Below are positions 1 through 6,444 of a stretch of 12,716 nucleotides of DNA, piece after piece. The notes under the pieces are model-generated. The model ran no database searches. It saw nothing but the letters and a program-made list of their open reading frames with translations, and was not told the origin of the DNA. How positions within the stretch are numbered: the stretch's first letter is position 1; the number at the start of each line of letters is the position of its first letter. Made by a program: the position numbers and the translations under genes. The stretch comes from Candidatus Thalassarchaeaceae archaeon (GTDB lineage: Archaea > Thermoplasmatota > Poseidoniia > Poseidoniales > Thalassarchaeaceae): the NCBI GenBank assembly GCA_013329905.1, contig DUJH01000012.1, positions 37,330 through 50,045 of the forward strand, read 5' to 3'.

Positions 1-558
1 GCCGCTTGCTGGGCGCTGGGGATTCTTCCACGTCCGGATGAAGACGAATTAGCGGGGATGATCAGCCGACTACGCACGGCTTCTGAGTCTGCTGACCTCG
101 TCGGAGGAGACGGACGGGTCGCGGCGATGGTGGCTGGGATGGCCGATCGATCGATAGGAATCGTCGCCGCTGGAGAAATGGCTCCTGCAGGAGTTCGCTT
201 TGCGAATCAACTCAACGAGAATTCTGACCGCTTCGCTCGGCCGGTTACCTTACCTGAGATGAATCACAATGAGATTGTTGCTTGGGGTCGTGATGCTGAG
301 TCACAGGCCTTGCTCTATCTGGCGAGTCCTGCTACGCACCCTCGCGTGAGTGCTCGACTCGGATGGATGATGGAGAATGTCGAGGCGGGCGATTCATGGC
401 TGCTTGATTGCGAGGGTGAGAGCCTGCTTGAGAGTCTCCTCATCGCTGCGCACATCACCGATTGGGTGAGTATCGCACTGGCTGTCACGAATGGTGTCGA
501 TCCATCAGAGATGGCTTCGATTGAGGGGCTGAAGGCGCACCTCGCGACTATTCAGTAG
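1..558 (+). CDS. Bifunctional phosphoglucose/phosphomannose isomerase, C-terminal part (5' end outside window)
   Basis: The frame is open from base 1 to the TAG at 556-558, so 185 residues of a gene that starts upstream are visible. The enzyme interconverts glucose-6-P or mannose-6-P with fructose-6-P in cytoplasmic sugar metabolism, and belongs to the SIS-domain family found in Crenarchaeota and Thermoplasmata. The visible signature is NQLNENSD followed by LPEMNHNEIVAWG. The Glu of NEN (residue 73 of the visible part) and the His of NHN (residue 89) are 16 residues apart, the same spacing as the catalytic Glu203/His219 pair I recall for the Pyrobaculum enzyme. The end, VDPSEM..IEGLKAHL, fits the usual family C-terminus. 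Its stop overlaps the convergent M23 peptidase gene by 7 bp. Family assignment is firm; substrate range cannot be judged. Confidence 0.88.
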   Translation, partial: AACWALGILPRPDEDELAGMISRLRTASESADLVGGDGRVAAMVAGMADRSIGIVAAGEMAPAGVRFANQLNENSDRFARPVTLPEMNHNEIVAWGRDAESQALLYLASPATHPRVSARLGWMMENVEAGDSWLLDCEGESLLESLLIAAHITDWVSIALAVTNGVDPSEMASIEGLKAHLATIQ

Positions 559-1133
559 ATTGGTCCAAGGACCAAACGCGGGTCTGGATAAATCGCCAGA
601 GATTTCTCGCGGTCAGCCGGAGCGACGACCCCAGGCATATCGTGAGTCTCGGGTTCTTCGTACGAGAGTTGGAAGTGCAGATGGGGGTCCCATCCTCCAT
701 TCTCATGACGGTCGCCCATCCAACAGATGACCTCCCCGGGGCTAATCTTCTGACCGACCGACTTGCCTTCAACCGAGGTGGCATCGAGGTGTCCGTAGAG
801 TGCCCAGATGGTAGTGCCGTCGAGAATATGCTTGGTAATCACGACGTAACCATAATCGCCGTCGGCTGGATTGTAGCCAAAGTGTGAGATTTCACCATCG
901 GCAAAGGCCATGCAAGGGGTTCCGACGGGCGCCCCGATATCGATGCCGATGTGGAGGAAGCGCGCACCATCGAAGAGAGCTGTATTGTACATCCCGGGGC
1001 GCAGTTCATCGTATCTCCCGATATCGTAGTCAAACTTTGAGGGTGAGTAATTGCCGGTAGTGAAATCACGGACTTCGTACTCATCAGGGAGATTGACTAC
1101 TGGATGGAACTCATGTGAATCCCAGTTGATCAT
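552..1133 (-). CDS. M23-family (LytM-like) metallopeptidase, no signal peptide
   Basis: A 193-residue zinc peptidase domain of the M23 family, whose bacterial members cut peptidoglycan cross-bridges. Counting from the ATG at 1133, HIGID supplies H61 and D65, YGHLD supplies H115, and DPHLHFQ supplies H151 and H153. These match the LytM metal ligands His210/Asp214/His293 and the catalytic His260/His291. No signal peptide or membrane helix is visible, so it may act in the cytoplasm or leave by an unusual route. A GTG at 1202 would give 216 residues but overlaps rmuC by 44 nt, and its extra residues are a Lys/Arg run produced by reading rmuC's Glu codons in another frame. The ATG at 1133 is therefore preferred. 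The gene follows rmuC by 25 nt and is probably co-transcribed. The substrate is unknown; archaea of this kind are not known to make murein. Confidence 0.85.
   Translation of the reverse strand: MINWDSHEFHPVVNLPDEYEVRDFTTGNYSPSKFDYDIGRYDELRPGMYNTALFDGARFLHIGIDIGAPVGTPCMAFADGEISHFGYNPADGDYGYVVITKHILDGTTIWALYGHLDATSVEGKSVGQKISPGEVICWMGDRHENGGWDPHLHFQLSYEEPETHDMPGVVAPADREKSLAIYPDPRLVLGPIY
560..575. terminator. Inverted repeat at convergent gene ends (possible terminator)
   Basis: TTGGTCC (560-566) and GGACCAA (569-575) form a 16-bp near-palindrome. It can fold as a 6-bp stem with a 4-nt loop in RNA from either strand. It starts one base after the isomerase stop and lies inside the last codons of the convergent M23 gene. 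There is no T-run after it on the plus strand, and archaeal termination relies mainly on U-tracts, so a terminator role is only a possibility. It could instead protect 3' ends from exonucleases or be a chance result of coding sequence. Confidence 0.25.
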
Positions 1134-1151
1134 GACCCGCCGAAGCGGGTC
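1134..1151 (-). promoter_or_regulatory. cUUCGg tetraloop hairpin directly before the M23 ATG
   Basis: Read on the minus strand, GACCCGC, TTCG, GCGGGTC is a perfect 7-bp GC-rich stem closed by a cUUCGg tetraloop, one of the most stable RNA hairpins known. It ends at the base before the ATG at 1133 and begins 7 nt after the rmuC TGA (1161-1159). A ribosome finishing rmuC would cover and melt it, so it could make M23 translation depend on rmuC translation. If the M23 gene instead starts at the GTG at 1202, the hairpin lies inside coding sequence. Confidence 0.45.
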
Positions 1152-1158
1152 GAGAACA

Positions 1159-2358
1159 TCACTCCTCCTCTTCCGCTTCTTCGGCGAGGCTTCGAGTCCC
1201 ACTCTTTTCTCTGAGGTCTTTCGTGGTTTTAGCGCCTAATTTTTTCAGCATCTCAGTCTGCCGAATGACGTTTCCAGTTCCTTCAGTAAGTTGGTTCGAG
1301 GCCTTGTCAAAGGCGGTCTGAGCTTGATCCAATTCGAAGCCAATGGCCGTGAATGACTCAAGGAACATCACGACCTTGTCGTAGAGCAGCCCTGCGCGCT
1401 CAACTAGCGCAAGTTGATTCTTCGATTGCTTCTCCTTCTTCCACAGGTCCTGAATCATCATCAGAATGACCATGATAGTCGTTCCACTGACAATCTTGAC
1501 TCGTTGGTCTGCAACAAGTCCCGTGTAGAGTTCAGGGTTGTACCGCATTGCATCGATGTAGGCGCTCTCCAGAGGCACAACCATGAGCACGAAATCGAGA
1601 GTATTGATGCTCTTCATGTGGCTGTAATTGGCTGAGGCGAGTTTCTTCACATGTGACTTGATTGATTCGCAATGTTCCTTCATCGCAGCCTCAGCCTCAT
1701 CCTCATCTGTGGCATTGACGAACTGTGTGTAGGCTGTTAGTGAGACTTTTGAGTCGAGAACGACTTGTCTGTCTCCTGGAAGGTTGACTACGAAATCTGT
1801 CCTCTTTCGACTCTTATCTGCAGCGGTCTCGGAGAGTTGTGTGACATAGTCACGTCCCTCGACGAAGCCCATGCTCTGAAGCAGGTTCTCGACCACGACC
1901 TCACCCCATGCACCTTGGGCGCTAGAGTCTCCCTTCAGTGCATTTGTCAAGGCCTGAGTATCGCTTGAAAGTTGAAGTCCAGCCGTCTCTACAGCGCCTA
2001 TCTTAGTCTCTAGAGTGGTCTCTCGTCGAATCCTCTCTCTCTCGACTTGCTCCACACTGTTGAAGTAGTCACCGAGAGATTTCGAAAGGTCTTCTGTCGC
2101 CTTTGTAAAACTCCCTTCCTTCTCCTTATCAGCCGCCTCTACAGCATCTGAGAAGGCCTTTGTGGCAGCCAGCTTGTACGTGTCGAGCATCTGATTTTGA
2201 GTGGTTTGAAAGGCTTCTTCGCGAGCTTCCAATTGGGCTCTCACTTTGACTAATTCAGTTTCTGCTTCGCTCGGACCAGAGTCCATTTTCTGCTTCGCTA
2301 GCAGCCATCCAATTGCTGCACCAACAAGAATTCCAACGACTGCGAACACGATTTCCAT
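1159..2358 (-). CDS. rmuC: DNA recombination protein RmuC family, membrane-anchored
   Basis: A 399-residue RmuC homologue. In bacteria RmuC limits certain DNA rearrangements and has a predicted PD-(D/E)xK nuclease-like core. Residues 2-22 form one hydrophobic helix (VVGILVGAAIGWLLA), and about 32-130 is a charged coiled coil. The core shows AQGAWGE (147-153), RTDFVV (186-191, D188) and VVLDSK (199-204, D202 and K204), which are the family's conserved blocks and likely metal-site residues. The C-terminus ends in a Glu-rich run. The ATG at 2358 is chosen because it begins just before the membrane helix as in other RmuC proteins; an in-frame TTG at 2454 would add 32 unlikely residues. A TATA-like element lies 30 nt upstream. 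It is first in a minus-strand pair with the M23 peptidase. The exact biochemical role is unresolved even in bacteria. Confidence 0.92.
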   Translation of the reverse strand: MEIVFAVVGILVGAAIGWLLAKQKMDSGPSEAETELVKVRAQLEAREEAFQTTQNQMLDTYKLAATKAFSDAVEAADKEKEGSFTKATEDLSKSLGDYFNSVEQVERERIRRETTLETKIGAVETAGLQLSSDTQALTNALKGDSSAQGAWGEVVVENLLQSMGFVEGRDYVTQLSETAADKSRKRTDFVVNLPGDRQVVLDSKVSLTAYTQFVNATDEDEAEAAMKEHCESIKSHVKKLASANYSHMKSINTLDFVLMVVPLESAYIDAMRYNPELYTGLVADQRVKIVSGTTIMVILMMIQDLWKKEKQSKNQLALVERAGLLYDKVVMFLESFTAIGFELDQAQTAFDKASNQLTEGTGNVIRQTEMLKKLGAKTTKDLREKSGTRSLAEEAEEEE

Positions 2359-2388
2359 TTCACTCAGCAAACAAAGAGGAAATCGAGG

Positions 2389-2395
2389 GTATATC
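2389..2395 (-). promoter_or_regulatory. TATA-like element for rmuC
   Basis: On the minus strand this reads GATATAC in the context CTTGATATACCC, ending 30 nt before the rmuC ATG at 2358. Archaeal TATA boxes centre about 26 nt before the transcription start, which would give a leader of roughly 7 nt. It resembles the GATAATC elements before the giant gene and sodN. The divergent spacer (2359-2477) holds no other clear signal, and no convincing TATA box was seen for the methyltransferase gene on the other side. Confidence 0.4.
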
Positions 2396-2477
2396 AAGAC
2401 TGGCAATCCGCTTCGCAGGTGTAAGTCCGATCTTGAACTAACCGCACACGCCAATAGAGCGACAGCCTACGCAGGGC

Positions 2478-3092
2478 GTGCGCCAGCGTCGTCTCGCTAT
2501 GTTACTCTCCTCGCTTCCAGGGCATCCTTGCTCGGATGTTGGCTTGGAGCAGTATTCGACTAGTGGCGATTTGGCTGCATCGTGGTTGGCGCAAATCGCC
2601 GCGTTCGGCGATCTTGATGCTGATTCAGTGGTCGCCGACTTGGGCGCGGGCAATGGAATTCTTGGAATCGGGGCCGCGCTGATGGGTGCTGGTCAGGTGG
2701 TTCTAGTCGAATGCGATGAGGCTGCTTGTGCCGTAGCATTCGAGGCGGTCGAACAGGCCGGGGTTGGTGATGTCGCTGAGGTGATGTGCAAAATCGTCAA
2801 TGAGAATCTAGATGTCGCTGGAGTCGACCTTGTAATCTCGAACCCACCATGGGGTTCTCAAACACCGAAAAGCGACCGCCCATTCCTCGAAGCAATGCTT
2901 CGTAGTGGTGCGAATTCTCATTTGATGCACAGCGCTGAAGCAACTCATATCGAACCGTTATTTGAGGGGGCTGGCTGGACTGTTGAGCGATATTGGGAAG
3001 CGGACTTTGCTCTGCCAGCTGCCTACGCCCATCACTCCAGTCGCCAAGGTAAGACACGAGTTGCATTCTGGCGACTGATTCCACCTGAGTGA
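2478..3092 (+). CDS. METTL5-like RNA N6-adenine methyltransferase (COG2263 type)
   Basis: A 204-residue class I SAM-dependent methyltransferase. EQYST (24-28) near the N-terminus, DLGAGNG (54-60, SAM-binding motif I), VECDE (77-81) and SNPPWG (121-126) mark the adenine-N6 type. The end, with LPAAYAHHSSRQGKTRVAFWRL, matches the archaeal/eukaryotic METTL5 pattern, which methylates an adenosine in small-subunit rRNA with a TRM112-like partner. METTL5 usually has NPPF; here the aromatic is Trp. The GTG at 2478 keeps the N-terminal helix before EQYST that the family has; the next in-frame start is the ATG at 2499. In many Euryarchaeota a COG2263 methyltransferase neighbours Csl4, as I recall, and the next gene here is Csl4, which supports an rRNA or RNA-processing role. 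The target site is inferred, not shown. Confidence 0.85.
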   Translation: MRQRRLAMLLSSLPGHPCSDVGLEQYSTSGDLAASWLAQIAAFGDLDADSVVADLGAGNGILGIGAALMGAGQVVLVECDEAACAVAFEAVEQAGVGDVAEVMCKIVNENLDVAGVDLVISNPPWGSQTPKSDRPFLEAMLRSGANSHLMHSAEATHIEPLFEGAGWTVERYWEADFALPAAYAHHSSRQGKTRVAFWRLIPPE

Positions 3093-3101
3093 ATCCACCC
3101 T

Positions 3102-3175
3102 CGCTCCGAGAGCGCTGAAGGGACCTTCCCCTGACCGTGCTACGCACGGGCGGACCGTTCATAGGGGGTGGTCCG
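3102..3175 (+). promoter_or_regulatory. Spacer before the Csl4 fusion gene with three successive hairpins
   Basis: The spacer between the methyltransferase stop and the Csl4 gene contains three short inverted repeats. They are CGCTC/GAGCG with loop CGA (3102-3114), CCGTGC/GCACGG with loop TAC (3135-3149), and CGGACC/GGTCCG with a 13-nt loop (3151-3175). The third stem includes the last base of the possible GTG start at 3168, and its loop carries the G-rich AGGGGGT. They could end the upstream transcript, set transcript stability or control Csl4 translation. No clear TATA box is visible here, so the genes may be co-transcribed. Confidence 0.35.
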
Positions 3176-3188
3176 GTCGCCGGCCTCG

Positions 3189-4502
3189 ATGAGCGCTGCT
3201 GATGGAGACTTCGTCACGCCCGGTAACACGGTCGAGATTCCAGCCGATGCCAATCTCGGCTCGGGCATCTCCGAGACCGACTCCGGTGCAATCGCCCTAG
3301 TCAGCGGCACCGTCGTCAGCAACGATGGAACAATTTCCATCGAGGCCAACAGACCCAAGACGAACTCACCTCAGATTGGTGACGATGTTATCGCCGAGGT
3401 CACCAAGCTGATGCCCAAGGTCGCGATGGTACGCTTACTCCACATAGAGAAGGAAGCAGGTCACCGCGACCTTGCTGCTCTGAATCTCTTCGCTGACATT
3501 TTCGTCACTGAGATTGTAGACAGATTCCTACCATCTCCAGGCGATGCTATGCGAACTCGAGATTTGATCCGAGCTCGAATCACCCAAATTGAACCGAACG
3601 TTAAGGCAAGCACTCGTGGCTCGCCCGAACTCGGAGTCCTATCGGCAATCTGTCCTGCTTGCGGAATCGACCTCGTAACCTCCGCAGATAAGGACGATTT
3701 CAACGTCGATTGCCCACGCTGCGACTACATTGGTTACCGCGCGCTCTCCAACGGCTTCGGCCACGGACACATCCTCGGAGACGACGTTCAGAGCCTCAAT
3801 CGTGGCGGCGAGCGTTGGTCTGCAGACGCTGAGAAGAATCTCGGCCACGAGGGCGCTCGACCCTATCTTTCCCCAATGGCTGATCATCGCCGCGGAATCA
3901 CCCACGAAGCCCCAGCGGCGGCGATGCGCATGCGCGCAGCAATCACTGGAAAAGGAGGCCGTGGAAGGGGTGGCGGAGGCAAGGATCGCGTCCAGCACGA
4001 ATGCAAGTGCACCCTCTGTGGAATCGACACAACCGTCCCATTCAAACCGACACCTGGCAAGCCAATCCGCTGCCGCGACTGTATGGGCAAAGTCAAGGAT
4101 GGCAAAGCAACCAAGGAGCAATTGGCGGCTGAGAGAGCGGTTCTGACAAAGGCTCGAGCCGAGTCTTCAGAAACTTCTGGAATCAAACTTTTCGTAGCAC
4201 GTCTCGCCTACAAAGCGACCGAAGATGAACTACGTACTTTGTTCGCCGACCATGGAGAGGTTAGCGAGTGCAGCATCGCCACCGACCGTGAAACCGGTCA
4301 ATCTCGCGGCTTTGCTTTCGTCAAGTTCGCCAGCCGCAAAGCCGGCGAGAAGGCAATCAAGGAACTCGATGGAACTGAGATTCACGGCCGTAAGATTTCG
4401 GTTCAAGAATCCAATGACGGCGGGGGCAGCCGAGGCGGACGCGGAGGAAACCGCGGCGACCGCGGTGGTAATCGTGGTCGCGGCGGCGGACGCCGCAACT
4501 GA
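3189..4502 (+). CDS. csl4: Exosome subunit Csl4 fused to a zinc domain, RRM and RGG tail
   Basis: A 437-residue protein; archaeal Csl4 is normally about 180-200. Csl4 is an RNA-binding cap subunit of the archaeal exosome, which degrades and tails RNA in the cytoplasm. Residues 1-190 are a complete Csl4: an N-terminal domain (VTPGNTVEIP), an S1-like domain (about 60-140) and a zinc ribbon CPAC...CPRC (C155, C158, C175, C178). A Gly/Arg-rich linker follows, then a CxxC-x17-CxxC zinc domain (C274, C277, C295, C298). An RRM (about 331-405) has RNP2 LFVARL and RNP1 RGFAFVKF, and an RGG-rich tail runs from 411 to 437. The frame is continuous, so this is a true fusion. The ATG at 3189 suits the family N-terminus; a GTG at 3168 would add 7 residues. 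It lies between the RNA methyltransferase and radical SAM genes. Csl4 identity is firm; the function of the added part is inferred. Confidence 0.9.
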   Translation: MSAADGDFVTPGNTVEIPADANLGSGISETDSGAIALVSGTVVSNDGTISIEANRPKTNSPQIGDDVIAEVTKLMPKVAMVRLLHIEKEAGHRDLAALNLFADIFVTEIVDRFLPSPGDAMRTRDLIRARITQIEPNVKASTRGSPELGVLSAICPACGIDLVTSADKDDFNVDCPRCDYIGYRALSNGFGHGHILGDDVQSLNRGGERWSADAEKNLGHEGARPYLSPMADHRRGITHEAPAAAMRMRAAITGKGGRGRGGGGKDRVQHECKCTLCGIDTTVPFKPTPGKPIRCRDCMGKVKDGKATKEQLAAERAVLTKARAESSETSGIKLFVARLAYKATEDELRTLFADHGEVSECSIATDRETGQSRGFAFVKFASRKAGEKAIKELDGTEIHGRKISVQESNDGGGSRGGRGGNRGDRGGNRGRGGGRRN

Positions 4503-4606
4503 GCCACCGCTCGAAGGATTGCTCGCCTCGATTCTTTCCGCGCGCGAGGACTCGTTCAATCGAAGTCGTGAAGGCTCAGTGTTCAGCCGAGTGGCTGAGG
4601 GATTCG

Positions 4607-6388
4607 ATGGAAGGCTGGCTTATCCTCGATGGTTATGAGGATGAACCGGCTGCCTTCGGCGTACCGAATTACCTCGGATTCCACATCCGCTACATCTGCG
4701 GAGTGCTGGAATCTCGAGGTATTCCATACACGTACATGACAGTGGATCAGTGGCGGCTCAATCACAAGAAAAGCCTCTCAGAACCGGATGAAAGAGCTGC
4801 CCTGCAGCGAGAACTCGCTGACCTCGACGGTGCGGTAGTTCTCGCCGGTTCCGTAGTTCCCGGCAAATATGTTCGAGGAACACCGATTTCCCGCCGCGAA
4901 CTCGACGAGTTCCTCGCCATCCTCCCTCACGAACAACCAGTTCTTGCAGGAGGCTGGGCCATCAGACATTGGCGCTACGACGGCTGGATTCCTCTCCGCG
5001 CCAACCTATTCTGTGCAGTGCAAGACACCGACGCAACCCTCGACAATTTCCTATCCTCCGGTCAGTGGAAACACAAGCGGCGTAGCCCAGAGCAATGGAA
5101 TGAATGGGCGAAGGCGGGCGCGAAGGGCCAGTGCGTCACCACTCACCCCGACCTCGTTACAGAAGACGGCCGGCCCGGCCCACTGACCTACGAGGTCGAA
5201 CTCTACCAGGGATGTGTCAGATTCAAGCGTGGCTGCAAATTCTGTATCGAGCCGAAGAAGGGAGTGCCGATTTGGCGAGAAGAAGAGGATGTTATCGCTG
5301 AGATAACCACAGCTCTAGACAACGGAGTACGCCACGTAAGAATAGGCGGCGCTACAGACATTTACACCTACAAAGCCGAAGGAGTTATCGAACTCGAATA
5401 TCCAGTTCCGAACCCTGAACCAATAGCCAAAGTTCTGCACGGTTTGAGAGAGGATGAACGCCTCGATATCCTTCACGTCGACAACGGAAACCCATCCATC
5501 GTCGCGGAGAACCTCGAACCCGCAACGGAGATCACTCGCACCCTTGTAGAAACTCTCTCTGATGGCGCAGTGCTCTCTTTTGGACTCGAATCAGCTGACC
5601 CTCGGGTGCACGAAGAAAATTGGCTCAATTGTGACTCAGAGCAACTCAAAACAGCTATCCGCCACATCAACGAACACGGTCGCGAACGGGGTGAAAGAGG
5701 TCTACCAAAACTTCTCCCTGGTCTCAATTTCATCGCCGGCCTAAACGGTGAAACCGAACAATCCTACAGCCTCAATCGCCAACTCCTCCACAGCCTGCGC
5801 GCGGAAGGACTCTGGCTGCGTAGAATCAACATCCGCCAAGTCGAAGGTCAAGGCTTCCAGCCAATTCCCGAAGACACCTTCCGCGCATTCAAAAAAAGCG
5901 TCAGAGAAGAAATCGACAAACCTCTTCTCGAAGAGATGTTTCCGGCAGGCACTCGTCTAACGAATGTCTGGTGGGAAGCCCACGACGACCGTATCCGCAG
6001 ACCCGAACAAGTGCTCAACCCAGAGCATAGAGACCCGGCGATTCATGGTCGCTCAGGAATCACCTTCGGTCGTCAAATCGGAGCATACCCAATCCTAATC
6101 GGAATTCCTTACCAAATCCCCCTCGAAACAGAATCAGACATCATCGTCACAGGTCATGGAATGCGCAGCATCAGTGGAGTCGAGTCGAACCTATCGATCA
6201 ATACTGCAACTCAGGCTCAACTCAAAGCCATCCCTGGCATAGGCAGCAAAGCGGCATGGCGAATCATCTCTGAAAGAGCGAAATTGGCCCGTAAAACCCC
6301 CGAAAGGCCATTTGATAGCGTCGAAGGGGCGCTAGAAGCAGCGGGACTCCAGTCCTATGGACTGTCTCTTGAGGTGCTCAACGCGTGA
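4607..6388 (+). CDS. Radical SAM protein with C-terminal helix-hairpin-helix (COG1031 type)
   Basis: A 593-residue protein of a conserved, largely archaeal family without an assigned reaction. The N-terminus (LILDGYEDEPAAFGVP) begins a domain resembling the B12-binding-like region of this class. YQGCVRFKRGCKFCIEP holds the cluster cysteines C203, C210 and C213, spaced C-x6-C-x2-C rather than the usual CxxxCxxC. RIGGATDIYTY and VLSFGLESADP are later TIM-barrel blocks. Residues about 530-557 (INTATQAQLKAIPGIGSKAA) form a helix-hairpin-helix typical of nucleic-acid binding. The ATG at 4607 has GAGG about 7 nt upstream and starts at the family's usual N-terminus; the GTG at 4568 would add 13 residues. 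It follows Csl4 by 104 nt, so the two may be co-transcribed. A nucleic-acid substrate is suggested by the HhH and neighbours but is not shown. Confidence 0.88.
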   Translation: MEGWLILDGYEDEPAAFGVPNYLGFHIRYICGVLESRGIPYTYMTVDQWRLNHKKSLSEPDERAALQRELADLDGAVVLAGSVVPGKYVRGTPISRRELDEFLAILPHEQPVLAGGWAIRHWRYDGWIPLRANLFCAVQDTDATLDNFLSSGQWKHKRRSPEQWNEWAKAGAKGQCVTTHPDLVTEDGRPGPLTYEVELYQGCVRFKRGCKFCIEPKKGVPIWREEEDVIAEITTALDNGVRHVRIGGATDIYTYKAEGVIELEYPVPNPEPIAKVLHGLREDERLDILHVDNGNPSIVAENLEPATEITRTLVETLSDGAVLSFGLESADPRVHEENWLNCDSEQLKTAIRHINEHGRERGERGLPKLLPGLNFIAGLNGETEQSYSLNRQLLHSLRAEGLWLRRINIRQVEGQGFQPIPEDTFRAFKKSVREEIDKPLLEEMFPAGTRLTNVWWEAHDDRIRRPEQVLNPEHRDPAIHGRSGITFGRQIGAYPILIGIPYQIPLETESDIIVTGHGMRSISGVESNLSINTATQAQLKAIPGIGSKAAWRIISERAKLARKTPERPFDSVEGALEAAGLQSYGLSLEVLNA

Positions 6389-6416
6389 TGCAAACAGTTC
6401 AGGCATAGGGAATAGT

Positions 6417-6423
6417 GATAATC
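6417..6423 (+). promoter_or_regulatory. TATA-like element for the giant surface-protein gene
   Basis: GATAATC lies 21 nt before the ATG at 6445, so transcription would begin at or next to the start codon, giving a leaderless mRNA. No Shine-Dalgarno-like sequence precedes that ATG, which agrees. The element also covers part of the alternative GTG start at 6415, which argues against that start. The same heptamer occurs before sodN. Confidence 0.4.
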
Positions 6424-6444
6424 TCTGCAAGCGCGCCAATATTC

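Noticed and set aside
1134..1202. GTG start at 1202 for the M23 peptidase
   Set aside because: It overlaps rmuC by 44 nt and the added residues (KKRKRR) are rmuC's Glu codons read in another frame; kept only as an alternative.
3639..4186. Minus-strand and +1-frame open frames across the Csl4 fusion
   Set aside because: They overlap fully with zinc-domain and linker coding sequence whose Cys motifs are conserved; the shadow products are low-complexity without domain features.
4590..4660. tRNA-like start (GCCGAGTGGCTGAGGG) resembling a Ser/Leu tRNA 5' half
   Set aside because: No T-arm GGTTCGAATCC-like sequence, anticodon stem or matching acceptor end follows; the stretch is the start region of the radical SAM gene.
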